This document shows, in pieces, positions 1-6,488 of a stretch of 13,157 nt of DNA. The DNA is from DATGQT01 sp035304085. GTDB lineage: Bacteria > Bacteroidota > Rhodothermia > Rhodothermales > Rubricoccaceae. A model generated the notes under the pieces. It did not search any database and was not told the origin of the DNA. It saw only the letters and a list, made by a program, of their open reading frames with translations. The position numbers and the translations under genes are program-made. The DNA lies in NCBI GenBank assembly GCA_035304085.1, contig DATGQT010000341.1, positions 1 through 13,157 on the forward strand. The letters run 5' to 3'. Positions within the stretch are counted from its first letter, which is position 1; each line of letters starts with the position of its first letter.

Positions 1-47
1 CGCGGCTGGAGGCCGAGGCTACAGCGCTGATCGACGCGCTCGGTTAG
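1..47 (+). CDS. 3' end of an unidentified gene (partial)
   Basis: An open frame enters from the left edge and ends at TAG (45-47). The visible peptide is RLEAEATALIDALG, an Ala/Leu-rich stretch with helix character, as expected for a natural C-terminus. Its stop overlaps the murB stop on the other strand: the four bases TTAG (44-47) contain both stop codons in opposite orientations. Only 14 residues can be read, so no function can be given. The frame could be chance, because high GC favours long open frames, but a stop placed exactly at the convergent gene end argues for a real gene. Confidence 0.4.
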   Translation, partial: RLEAEATALIDALG

Positions 48-1135
48 CGCCCGGCAGCCTCGCGGTGGGCCTCCGGATGGCCGCCGGGGGGGACGCCCCC
101 GACGAAGCCGTCCTCGTTCTCCCACCCCGCCGGCGGCAGCCCGGACAGATCCCCGAAGTCGCCCACGAACCCGATCTCGGGGTGGAGCCGGTACCCCTGC
201 TCGCGCTCGACAGTCTCCTGGATGTACCCGATGAGGTGGCGGACGTCGCGGGCCGTCGCGCCGCCGGCGTTGATGAGGATGTTGGCGTGGCGCTCCGTCA
301 CCATCGCCCCGCCGATGCGCGCGCCCTTGAGCCCGCACCAGTCGATGAGCCGGCCGGCGCCGATGCCCTCGATCTTCTTGAAGATGCTCCCGGCCGAGGG
401 CTCGGTGTCGAGGGGCGGGTGGCGCTCGCGGCGCCACTCGAGGTTGGCCGCCATCACCTCGCGCATCCACGCCTCGTCCCGAGGCTCCAGCTGGAACGTG
501 GCCGAGAGCACCACGTCCGGGCGGTCGTGGAGGATGGAGTAGTCGTAGCCGAAGGCGAAGTAGCCGCGGTCCACCGTCCGCCGCTCGCCCTCGGGCGTGA
601 GGATCTCGGCCTCGGCGAGCACCTCCTCGATGAACATCGTCCGCTCCCGCGCGGGCGGGGGCGAGAGGAAGTGGAGGTTCTGCCACAGCGCCCCGCCGAC
701 GGTGCTCGGGATGCCGACGTAGTGCTCCAGCCCCGAGAGCCCCTTCGAGACGGCCGCCTCGATGACGTCGGGGTAGACGACGGCGCCGCTCTCGGCCCAC
801 ACCCGCTTCTCCTTCTCGTCCACCCGGACGCGGTCGGCCCGGTTGCGGATGACGAGCCCTCGGAAGCCGCCGTCGCCGACGAGGATGTTGGCGCCGAGGC
901 CGAGGAGGAAGAACGGGACCCCGGTCTCGCGGGCGAGGGTGATGGCCTCGGCCAGCTCGTCGGCCGTGCGTGCCTCGAAGAAGCGCTCGGCCGGGCCGCC
1001 GATCTTGAACGTGGTGTAGGGGGCGAGCGGCTCGTCCTCGCGGAGGCGCTCGCCGAGGGCGTCGCGGAGGGCGGCGTAGCGCGCGCGGCGCTCGGCGGCC
1101 GTGAGGGGCTCGGGGGGGCGGGAGACGAAGGCCAC
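44..1135 (-). CDS. murB: UDP-N-acetylenolpyruvoylglucosamine reductase (MurB)
   Basis: MurB is a cytoplasmic FAD enzyme that reduces UDP-GlcNAc-enolpyruvate to UDP-MurNAc with NADPH, the second committed step of peptidoglycan synthesis. The FAD-domain motif TTFKIGG (about residues 41-47), then LGLGANILVGDGGF and GIPSTVGGALWQN, are seen. The substrate-domain motif AGSIFKK places the catalytic Ser near residue 250, and HPEIGFVG places the catalytic Glu near residue 320. I chose the GTG start at 1135 (363 aa). Upstream in-frame ATGs (1261, 1213) would translate a simple-repeat tract of Gly/Glu/Thr and Ser/Pro residues, whereas the GTG start leaves a normal-length N-terminus. No Shine-Dalgarno is seen. 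The usual N-A-G-A-Y-G stretch after the QN is replaced by NLHFLSP, and about 36 extra Gly/Pro-rich residues follow the last conserved motif. Enzyme identity is secure; the exact start is not. Confidence 0.93.
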   Translation of the reverse strand: MAFVSRPPEPLTAAERRARYAALRDALGERLREDEPLAPYTTFKIGGPAERFFEARTADELAEAITLARETGVPFFLLGLGANILVGDGGFRGLVIRNRADRVRVDEKEKRVWAESGAVVYPDVIEAAVSKGLSGLEHYVGIPSTVGGALWQNLHFLSPPPARERTMFIEEVLAEAEILTPEGERRTVDRGYFAFGYDYSILHDRPDVVLSATFQLEPRDEAWMREVMAANLEWRRERHPPLDTEPSAGSIFKKIEGIGAGRLIDWCGLKGARIGGAMVTERHANILINAGGATARDVRHLIGYIQETVEREQGYRLHPEIGFVGDFGDLSGLPPAGWENEDGFVGGVPPGGHPEAHREAAGR

Positions 1136-1140
1136 GGCGA

Positions 1141-1234
1141 AGAGGATGGAGGGGGTGGGGGGAGAGGAGGGGGTGGAGGGGGGCGAAAAGCGAAGCCCCT
1201 CCGTCCCTTCCATCCAGCCCGTCCCCTCCACCCC
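1141..1234. repeat. Fold-back repeat A, period 9 bp
   Basis: The left arm (1141-1184) is a run of purine-rich 9-mers such as AGAGGATGG, AGGGGGTGG and GGGGAGAGG. The right arm (about 1196-1234) holds pyrimidine-rich 9-mers such as GTCCCTTCC, ATCCAGCCC and GTCCCCTCC. The arms are imperfect reverse complements. The core is GGAGGGG (1175-1181) with CCCCTCC (1196-1202) around a 14-nt centre, and pairing extends outward with mismatches and G-T pairs. It lies between murB and the divergent alkyltransferase gene, just upstream of the chosen murB start. Because 9 is a multiple of 3, it stays open in the murB frame and falsely lengthens that ORF. Confidence 0.8.
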
Positions 1235-1278
1235 TGAAAAAGCGGGCGCGTAGTTTACCACGGCGTTGATGAATGAGT

Positions 1279-1377
1279 GATCGGGCGGTTGGGCGGCTCA
1301 GCAGCCCCGGGCGCTGAGTCGCTAGCTTCCCCACCCCTCCGATCGCTCGATCCCCCGATGGCCCGATCTCCCGATCC
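1279..1377. repeat. Fold-back repeat B, period 8 bp
   Basis: The right part (1340-1377) is a tandem run of octamers: CGATCGCT, CGATCCCC, CGATGGCC, CGATCTCC, CGATCCCC. The left part (1279-1302) has complementary octamer-like units, GATCGGGC, GGTTGGGC, GGCTCAGC. GATCGGG (1279-1285) is the exact reverse complement of CCCGATC (1362-1368). A compact central hairpin pairs 1295-1302 with 1313-1320 (one G-T pair, 10-nt loop). The repeat runs into the first codons of the downstream alkyltransferase gene, whose ATG (1358) sits inside the octamer array. Confidence 0.75.
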
Positions 1378-1717
1378 CCCCGACTTCTTCGAGCGCGTCT
1401 GGGACGTCGTGGCGCGGATCCCGCCGGGCCGCGTGACGACCTACGGCCACATCGCCGAGCACCTCGGCGTGAAGCAGAGCGCGCGGGCCGTCGGCTACGC
1501 CCTCAACGCCGTCGCGCGCTCGGACGACGGGCCGCTGGCCGTGCCCTGCCACCGCGTCGTCAACCGGTTCGGCGCGCTCACCGGGCGGATGCACTTCGAG
1601 ACGCCGGACGTGATGGAGGAGCGCCTCCGCGCCGAGGGCGTCACGTTCACCGACGACGGCCGCGTGGACCTGGAGCGGCACCTCTGGATTCCGGAGACGA
1701 CAGACGACGGACGATAG
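1358..1717 (+). CDS. MGMT/ATL-family DNA-binding alkyltransferase-like protein
   Basis: This is a 119-residue protein made only of the C-terminal DNA-binding domain of O6-alkylguanine-DNA alkyltransferases. Visible are IPPGRVTTYGHIA (about residues 21-33), the recognition-helix motif SARAVGYAL (41-49) with the arginine-finger Arg43, and the acceptor motif PCHRVV with Cys64. Family proteins of this length are often alkyltransferase-like (ATL) proteins, in which Trp or another residue replaces Cys and which flag alkyl lesions for nucleotide excision repair. Here the Cys is kept, so direct transfer is possible. The N-terminal domain of Ada/Ogt enzymes is absent. The ATG at 1358 is preferred because an earlier in-frame ATG (1277) would translate repeat sequence. 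The last residues (ETTDDGR) are encoded by the adjacent heptamer repeat. Family assignment is firm; catalytic activity is unknown. Confidence 0.85.
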   Translation: MARSPDPPDFFERVWDVVARIPPGRVTTYGHIAEHLGVKQSARAVGYALNAVARSDDGPLAVPCHRVVNRFGALTGRMHFETPDVMEERLRAEGVTFTDDGRVDLERHLWIPETTDDGR

Positions 1718-1767
1718 ACGACGGACAGGCTCAGCGTCCGTGGTCCGTGGTCCGTGGTCCGTCGTCC
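1696..1767. repeat. Fold-back heptamer repeat C between convergent genes
   Basis: The left arm (1696-1726) has degenerate heptamers GACGACA, GACGACG, GACGATA, GACGACG. After a short centre (AGGCTCAGC, 1727-1735) the right arm (1736-1767) has nearly perfect GGTCCGT heptamers. GACGACGGAC (1717-1726) is the exact reverse complement of GTCCGTCGTC (1757-1766), and ACGGAC (1721-1726) can also pair with GTCCGT (1736-1741). The array contains the stop codons of both the alkyltransferase gene (1715-1717) and aroA (1731-1733). It could act as a bidirectional terminator, but no T-tract follows the stem. Confidence 0.8.
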
Positions 1768-3068
1768 TCATCAGACACGATTCCTCCGCCAGCGAGGCCG
1801 TCCAGCACCTCCCAGAAGCCGGGGAAGGAGACGGCCACGCAGTCGGCGTCGCGGATGGTGGTGGGGGAGGAGGCCGCGAGCGCGGCGATGGCGGCGGCCA
1901 TGGCGATGCGGTGGTCGCCCGCGCTCTCGACCGTCGCGCCGTGGAGCGGGCGCCCGCCCTCGATCACCAGCCCATCTTCGCGCTCCTCGACGGCGGCGCC
2001 CATCGTGCGCAGGAAGGCCGCGGTGGCGGCGAGGCGGTCGGTCTCCTTGTGGCGTAGCTCGGCGGCGTCGCGGATGGTGGTGCGGCCCTCGGCGCACGCG
2101 GCGGCGACGGCCAGCACGGGCAACTCGTCGATGAGGCTGGGGATCAGCGCCCCGCCCACCTCGACGCCCACGAGGCCGCCCGGCGCGTAGACGCGCACGT
2201 CGCCTAGCGGCTCGCCCGCGTGCTCGCGCTCGTTGGCCACGTCGATCCGCGCGCCCATGGCGCGGAGGACGTCGAGGAGAGCCGCCCGCGTCGGGTTCAG
2301 TCCCACCTGCCGCAGCTCCAGCGTGGCGTTCTCGACGACGGAGGCCGCGACGAGAAAGAACGCCGCGGCCGAGAAGTCGCGCGGGACGACCCACAGGCCG
2401 GGGCGCACGCGCATCCCGCCCTCGACCGCGATTCGCCGCTCGCCGCCGAGGTCGAACACCGGGAGCCCCAGCATCCGCTCGGTGTGGTCGCGCGTCGGCA
2501 CGGGCTCGACGACGGTGGTGGCGCCCTCGGCCAGCAGCCCGGCCAGCAGCACGCAGCTCTTCACCTGCGCGCTCGCCACGGGCAGCCGGTACTCGATGCC
2601 GCTGAGGCGCCCCCCCTCGATCTGCACCGGCGCGTGGCCGTCGTCGAGGGTGACGCGGGCGCCCATGAGGCGGAGCGGCTCGGCGATGCGGTCCATCGGA
2701 CGGCGCGAGAGGGAGGCGTCGCCGGTGAGGACGGACGCGAACGGCTGGCCCGCGAGGACGCCCGCGAGGAGGCGCATCGTGGTGCCGGCGTTGCCGCAGT
2801 CGAGCGGCCCCTCGGGCACGCGGAAGCCGCGGGGGCCGACGCCGCGGACGAGCAGGCTCCCCGCCTCCTCGCGCACCTCGACGCCGAGGGCGCGGAGGCA
2901 GGCGAGCGTGGCCCGCGGGTCGGCGGCGTCGGAGAAGCCGACGAGCTCGCTCTCGCCCTCGGCCAGCGCCGCGAGGATCGCCGCGCGGTGGCTGACGGAC
3001 TTGTCCGGCGGCAGGGCCACGCGCCCCGCCAGCGCGACGGTCGGCTCGACGGTGACGGCGCGCGGCAT
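1731..3068 (-). CDS. aroA: 3-phosphoshikimate 1-carboxyvinyltransferase (EPSP synthase)
   Basis: AroA transfers the enolpyruvyl group of PEP to shikimate-3-phosphate, the sixth step of the shikimate pathway, in the cytoplasm. Landmarks of this 445-residue protein are PPDKSVSHRAAI near the N-terminus (substrate Lys/Ser/Arg), CGNAGTTMRLLAG (PEP loop), GDASLSRRPM, PTRDHTERM, the catalytic DELPVLAVAAA region followed by ELRHKETDRL, and GDHRIAMA near the C-terminus. Length is normal for the family. The start is the ATG at 3066-3068, whose A is also the last base of the TGA of the upstream lipoprotein gene (TGATG), so translational coupling is likely. The upstream in-frame extension overlaps that gene and was rejected. 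The last dozen residues (DDGPRTTDHGR) are read from the GGTCCGT repeat and are probably not part of the fold. Confidence 0.95.
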   Translation of the reverse strand: MPRAVTVEPTVALAGRVALPPDKSVSHRAAILAALAEGESELVGFSDAADPRATLACLRALGVEVREEAGSLLVRGVGPRGFRVPEGPLDCGNAGTTMRLLAGVLAGQPFASVLTGDASLSRRPMDRIAEPLRLMGARVTLDDGHAPVQIEGGRLSGIEYRLPVASAQVKSCVLLAGLLAEGATTVVEPVPTRDHTERMLGLPVFDLGGERRIAVEGGMRVRPGLWVVPRDFSAAAFFLVAASVVENATLELRQVGLNPTRAALLDVLRAMGARIDVANEREHAGEPLGDVRVYAPGGLVGVEVGGALIPSLIDELPVLAVAAACAEGRTTIRDAAELRHKETDRLAATAAFLRTMGAAVEEREDGLVIEGGRPLHGATVESAGDHRIAMAAAIAALAASSPTTIRDADCVAVSFPGFWEVLDGLAGGGIVSDEDDGPRTTDHGR

Positions 3069-3826
3069 CACTCGGCCGAATAGACGACGGGCCACTCCGT
3101 GGGCGGGGGCAGCTCGTCCGGGGCCTCGATCTCGTCGCCGCATTCGCGGGCGCGGACCTCGAGGATCTCGGCCTGGCCGCCCGTGCCGAGGCGGTAGCGC
3201 GTGAACGCGCCGCAGTCGCCCGCCCCGCGGCTCCTGGTGAACGTCGTGAAGACGCGGCCGTCGGGCTCGAAGACGGGTTCGCCGAACGTCATCGCCTCGG
3301 ACGCGGTGGGCCGGTAGTTCTCGTCGAGGTGGGTGGTACGGACGAGGGACACGCCGTCCCCTTCCACGTGGACGAGGGCCCAGGAGCCCTGGTAGGCCCC
3401 CATCGCGCAGAGGATGGACACGGCCGCCTCGCCCTCGCCGAGCGGCGCCACGTCCATCACCCCCCGCCCGATCGTCGCTTCCAGCTCCGGGGCTACGGGA
3501 TCGTAGATCGGCTCGCCGGTGGAGGGGTCGTTGTAGGTGTCGCAGGCGCGGCGCCAGCCCACGACCGGGTCGATGCGGTCGGCGAGGCGGCGGCTGCGGG
3601 CGACGAGGCTGTCGTAGTCGAGCGTCTCCACCTGCGCGTCGAGCGCGCGGACCTCAGCGAGCCAGGCCCGGACGTCGAGGGAATCAGCCGGGATGGCCGA
3701 TGACGTGCGGGCATCCGCCGACGACGTGGGGGCCGGCGCCGGCTCGGCGGTGGGGTCAGGCGCCGAGGCCGGCTCGGACGCGCAGGCGAGGAGCGCAGCG
3801 AGCGGGGCGACGAGGAGCGGGCGCAT
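3068..3826 (-). CDS. DUF1176-like lipoprotein
   Basis: The start at 3826 gives a 252-residue protein beginning MRPLLVAPLAALLAC. This is a short signal peptide with a lipobox (LLAC), so the mature protein probably begins at Cys15 as a lipoprotein. An Ala/Pro/Ser-rich linker follows (residues about 16-40). The C-terminal half resembles DUF1176 as I remember it: SILCAMGAYQGSW, then FTRSRGAGDCGAF, then RARECGDE, ending WPVVYSAE. Four Cys in this part (CDTYN, LCAM, DCG, ECG) could form two disulfides. The function of the family is not known to me. The gene lies 49 bp downstream of add and overlaps the aroA start by 1 bp, so it is probably co-transcribed with both. The longer frame from 3886 would overlap add and hide the signal peptide. 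The family match is from memory and is moderate. Confidence 0.7.
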   Translation of the reverse strand: MRPLLVAPLAALLACASEPASAPDPTAEPAPAPTSSADARTSSAIPADSLDVRAWLAEVRALDAQVETLDYDSLVARSRRLADRIDPVVGWRRACDTYNDPSTGEPIYDPVAPELEATIGRGVMDVAPLGEGEAAVSILCAMGAYQGSWALVHVEGDGVSLVRTTHLDENYRPTASEAMTFGEPVFEPDGRVFTTFTRSRGAGDCGAFTRYRLGTGGQAEILEVRARECGDEIEAPDELPPPTEWPVVYSAE

Positions 3827-3863
3827 GGGGAGGTCGGATGGAAGGAGGGAAGCTACATGTACG

Positions 3864-3899
3864 CCGTCCACCGTCTCACTGTCCACCGCCCACCGTCAC
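3864..3899. repeat. Repeat D, mostly 7-bp units, at the add stop
   Basis: Consecutive units are CCGTCCA, CCGTCTCA (one extra base), CTGTCCA, CCGCCCA and CCGTCAC. The array spans the add stop codon (3876-3878) and codes for the final residues TVGGGQ of that protein. Unlike the other loci, no convincing complementary arm is seen. Only purine-rich GGAAGGAGGGAAG lies just to the left, before CTACATGTACG. It sits in the 49-bp gap between add and the lipoprotein gene. Confidence 0.55.
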
Positions 3900-4934
3900 C
3901 AGCGGCTCGACCTCGGCCAGGAGTGCCTGCTTCGCGGCCCACGGGAGGAAGGCGTGGCGGAACCCGTTGAGCACGACCTCGCGCAGCGCCTCGGCCGGGA
4001 TGCCGCAGCGGGTGTGGGCGAGGTAGAGCTCGTCGGTCATCGTGGTGTGCGAGAAGAGGCGGTTGTCCGTGTTGATCGTGACCGGCACGCCGGCGCGGAC
4101 GTACTCCGCCACGGGGTGCGCCTCGTAGCTGGCCACCACGTGCGTCTGCACGTTGCTCGTGGGGCAGACCTCCAGCGGGATCTGGCGGTCGACGAAGTAG
4201 CGGAGGAGGTCGGGGTCCTGGCCGAGGGTGACGCCGTGGCCGATGCGGTGGGCGCCGCACTTGAACAGCGCCTGCCGGATGCTCGCCGGCCCGAAGCTCT
4301 CGCCGGCGTGGACGGTGATGTTGAGGAGGTGCTTGCGGGCGTAGTAGAACGCCGCCCCGTGCATCTCGGCCGGGTTGCCGCGCTCGCCGCCGGCGAGGTC
4401 GAACCCGACGACGCCGCGCTCGCGGTAGGCCGCCGCCAGCTCCGCCTGGGCGAGCGACGCGCTCTCGAACCGGTCGCGGAGGCCGCACACGATGACCCCC
4501 GTCGTGATGCCGAAGTCGGCCTCGGCGTCGCGGAGGCCGGCGAGGACGGCGTCGTTGACCTGCCAGAGGGAGAGCCCTTCCTCGGTGTGGAGGACGGGGC
4601 CGTAGCGGACCTCGAGGTAGCGGACGTGCTCGGCGGCGGCGTCCTCGGCCAGCTCGTAGGCGATGCGGTGGAGCGCCTCGCGCGTCTGCATCACCGGGAG
4701 CGTGTAGCCGAACCACGCGAGGTACTCCTCGAGCGTGGCGCTCCCGTCGATCTGCCTCAGCGCCTCGGCCAGCGCCTCCTCGTCCTGCGCCGGGAGGAGG
4801 TCGAGCCGGCCCTGCCGGCGGGCGAGGTCGAGGAGGGTGCCGAGGCGGAGGGAGCCGTCGAGGTGGCAGTGGAGCTCGGCCTTGGGCCAGGCGAGGATCG
4901 CCTCGCGGGAGAGGGCGGGGGGCGGGGCGGGCAT
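3876..4934 (-). CDS. add: Adenosine deaminase
   Basis: This cytoplasmic zinc amidohydrolase hydrolyses adenosine or deoxyadenosine to inosine and ammonia in purine salvage. The 352 residues carry the whole motif series. KAELHCHLDGS supplies zinc ligands His22 and His24. TVHAGES supplies His209 and the proton-shuttling Glu212. HRIGHGVTLGQD, EVCPTSN and TINTDNR (Asp290) follow. The second Asp of the classical NTDDP is Asn here, a form I associate with actinobacterial-type enzymes, so activity is still expected. Length is normal. The ATG at 4934 sits just upstream of the first conserved helix, with no Shine-Dalgarno. The gene is first in a probable add - lipoprotein - aroA unit and diverges from tatA. 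A related adenine deaminase or AMP-specific member is possible but less likely given HAGE and CPTSN. Confidence 0.93.
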   Translation of the reverse strand: MPAPPPALSREAILAWPKAELHCHLDGSLRLGTLLDLARRQGRLDLLPAQDEEALAEALRQIDGSATLEEYLAWFGYTLPVMQTREALHRIAYELAEDAAAEHVRYLEVRYGPVLHTEEGLSLWQVNDAVLAGLRDAEADFGITTGVIVCGLRDRFESASLAQAELAAAYRERGVVGFDLAGGERGNPAEMHGAAFYYARKHLLNITVHAGESFGPASIRQALFKCGAHRIGHGVTLGQDPDLLRYFVDRQIPLEVCPTSNVQTHVVASYEAHPVAEYVRAGVPVTINTDNRLFSHTTMTDELYLAHTRCGIPAEALREVVLNGFRHAFLPWAAKQALLAEVEPLVTVGGGQ

Positions 4935-4952
4935 GGGGGCACGGTTGCCGGG

Positions 4953-4983
4953 CCAAGCTACGCCGCGCCCGCGGAGCCCGCAC
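4953..4983 (-). promoter_or_regulatory. Candidate Bacteroidota-type promoter for add
   Basis: On the minus strand the box TAGCTTGG (4960-4953) resembles the Bacteroidota -7 consensus TAnnTTTG. Exactly 20 bp upstream is GTG (4983-4981) in place of the usual TTG -33 element. The box ends about 19 nt before the add ATG, implying a very short leader. The -33 match is imperfect, so this is a prediction only. Confidence 0.35.
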
Positions 4984-5014
4984 GGGCGGCGCGTGCGAAG
5001 ACCGCGCGATCCGC

Positions 5015-5045
5015 TTGGCGAGCCCGGGGCCCGCCGCTACCTTGC
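5015..5045 (+). promoter_or_regulatory. Candidate Bacteroidota-type promoter for tatA
   Basis: TTG (5015-5017) is followed after 20 bp by TACCTTGC (5038-5045), close to the Bacteroidota pattern TTG / TAnnTTTG. The tatA ATG lies about 65 bp downstream. It faces the candidate add promoter in the same 176-bp divergent gap. Spacing and sequence agree with the candidate upstream of the secreted-protein gene at 8012-8042. Confidence 0.5.
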
Positions 5046-5110
5046 CTGCCCCGGCCGAACCACGCCGCCGGCCGTTCGTTCGGGCTCCGTTCCACCGACA
5101 CCCCACCGAC

Positions 5111-5467
5111 ATGAGCAACATCGGCCCCTGGGAGCTCATGCTCATCCTGCTCGTGGTGCTCCTCGTCTTCGGCGCCAAGCGGATCCCCGAGATCGCGCGC
5201 GGCCTGGGCAAGGGGATCCGCGAGTTCAAGGACGCCACGAACGACATCAAGCGGGAGCTGACGACGTCGGAGGCGCCGCCGCGGCAGCCGCCGCCCCAGC
5301 AGCTCGGCTACCCGCAGTACCCCCAGCAGCCGCCCCAGCAGCCGGCGCCGCCCCCCGCGCAGCCCGCGTACCCGCAGACGGCCGAGCAGGCGCCGCCGCC
5401 GGCGCAGCAGCCGCCCGGCGCCCCGCCGCCCCCCGCGCCGCCGACGGAGGGCCAGCCTCCGGTGTGA
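5111..5467 (+). CDS. tatA: Sec-independent translocase subunit TatA, Pro/Gln-rich tail
   Basis: TatA forms the protein-conducting part of the twin-arginine translocase, which moves folded proteins across the inner membrane. The first 50 residues are classical: a short periplasmic start (MSNIGPWE), one membrane helix (LMLILLVVLLVF), the FG hinge, and an amphipathic helix (AKRIPEIARGLGKGIREFKDA). The ATG at 5111 is the family-typical start; the longer upstream frame is not. From about residue 54 to 118 the protein is almost only Pro, Gln, Ala, Gly and Tyr, a long low-complexity tail replacing the usual short charged C-terminus. No tatC or tatB is in the window. The gene diverges from add and precedes sucD after a repeat-filled gap. 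TatB is unlikely because the amphipathic part is short. Confidence 0.93.
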   Translation: MSNIGPWELMLILLVVLLVFGAKRIPEIARGLGKGIREFKDATNDIKRELTTSEAPPRQPPPQQLGYPQYPQQPPQQPAPPPAQPAYPQTAEQAPPPAQQPPGAPPPPAPPTEGQPPV

Positions 5468-5470
5468 GAG

Positions 5471-5575
5471 GGTGGAGGGGATGGGAAGGATGGAGGGGGT
5501 GGAAGGTTCGCATCCCCTGAGTCCCTCCGTCCCCTCCGTCCCCTCCGCCCCTTCCATCCACCCATCCCCCACCCC
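5471..5575. repeat. Fold-back repeat E, period 9 bp
   Basis: The left arm has purine-rich 9-mers (GTGGAGGGG, ATGGGAAGG, ATGGAGGGG, GTGGAAGGT). The right arm has GTCCCTCC, GTCCCCTCC twice, GCCCCTTCC and ATCCACCC. The segment 5488-5506 pairs with 5541-5559 at 16 of 19 positions, enclosing a 34-nt centre. The array fills nearly the whole tatA-sucD gap and ends at the sucD ATG. It is the same 9-bp type as the locus at 1141-1234, including the shared unit GTCCCCTCC. No T-tract follows. Confidence 0.8.
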
Positions 5576-6454
5576 ATGTCCATCCTCGTAAACCGCGACT
5601 CCCGCGTCGTCGTCCAGGGCTTCACCGGCAAGGAGGGCACGTTCCACGCCGGCCAGATGATGGAGTACGGCACGAACGTCGTCGCGGGCGTGACGCCCGG
5701 CAAGGGCGGGCAGCGCCACCTCGACCGGCCCGTCTACGACACCGTCCGCGCCGCCGTAGAGCGCGAGGGCGCCGACGTCTCGTGCATCTTCGTGCCGCCG
5801 GCCTTCGCCGCCGACGCCATCTTCGAGGCCGCCGACGCCGGCGTCGGGGTCATCGTCTGCATCACCGAGGGCATCCCGACGCGGGACATGCTCCCCGTCA
5901 GGCCCTACGTCGAGCGCCGCGGCGCGCGGCTCGTCGGGCCGAACTGCCCCGGCGTCCTCACCCCCGACGAGTGCAAGGTCGGCATCATGCCGACGATGAT
6001 CTTCGCCGACGGCCCCGTCGGCGTCGTCTCGCGCTCGGGCACGCTGACGTACGAGGCCGTGGACCAGCTCACGCGCGCCGGGCTCGGGCAGAGCACGGCC
6101 GTCGGCATCGGCGGCGACCCCGTCATCGGGACGACGTTCCGCGACGCGCTGGCGCTGTTCGAGGCCGACCCCGAGACGGAGGCCGTCGTGATGATCGGCG
6201 AGATCGGGGGGACGGCCGAGGAGGAGGCCGCCGCGTTCGTCCGCGAGCACATGTCGAAGCCGGTCTTCGGGTTCATCGCCGGGCGGACGGCCCCGCCGGG
6301 CCGGCGGATGGGCCACGCCGGCGCCATCATCGCCGGCGGCAAGGGGACGGCCGAGGAGAAGCTCCGCGCGATGCGTGAGGCCGGCATCACGACCATCGAG
6401 AGCCCCGCAGCCATCGGCGAGACCGTCCGCCAGCACTTCGCGCAGGTGGCCTGA
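5576..6454 (+). CDS. sucD: Succinyl-CoA ligase (ADP/GDP-forming) alpha subunit
   Basis: SucD is the alpha subunit of succinyl-CoA synthetase, which interconverts succinyl-CoA plus NDP and phosphate with succinate, CoA and NTP in the TCA cycle. It carries the CoA site and the phosphorylated histidine. The 292 residues are full length. Visible are VQGFTGKEGTFH (CoA-binding Rossmann fold), CITEGIP, GPNCPGV, SRSGTLTYE, GIGGDPVIGT, IGEIGGTAEEEAA and GHAGAII with the phospho-acceptor His247. The ATG at 5576 directly follows repeat E, with no Shine-Dalgarno. The partner sucC is not in the window, so the subunits are encoded apart. The functional link to korAB, 3.3 kb away, is metabolic rather than operonic. 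Identification is very secure. Confidence 0.97.
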   Translation: MSILVNRDSRVVVQGFTGKEGTFHAGQMMEYGTNVVAGVTPGKGGQRHLDRPVYDTVRAAVEREGADVSCIFVPPAFAADAIFEAADAGVGVIVCITEGIPTRDMLPVRPYVERRGARLVGPNCPGVLTPDECKVGIMPTMIFADGPVGVVSRSGTLTYEAVDQLTRAGLGQSTAVGIGGDPVIGTTFRDALALFEADPETEAVVMIGEIGGTAEEEAAAFVREHMSKPVFGFIAGRTAPPGRRMGHAGAIIAGGKGTAEEKLRAMREAGITTIESPAAIGETVRQHFAQVA

Positions 6455-6488
6455 GGGCGGTCGCTGCCGGCTGGCCCGGTAGTGTCGT

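Noticed and set aside
65..1237. Long + strand open frame opposite murB
   Set aside because: It is antisense to a gene with clear MurB motifs and rich in Arg/Gly/Val/Asp as expected of a GC-rich shadow frame; no family motif is seen.
1136..1261. N-terminal extension of murB to the ATG at 1261
   Set aside because: The added residues are translation of the 9-bp fold-back repeat plus an AT-richer leader; MurB homologues start near the GTG at 1135.
5015..5110. Upstream extension of tatA
   Set aside because: It would put a Pro/Arg-rich segment ahead of the membrane helix and overlap the candidate promoter; the ATG at 5111 gives the standard TatA N-terminus.
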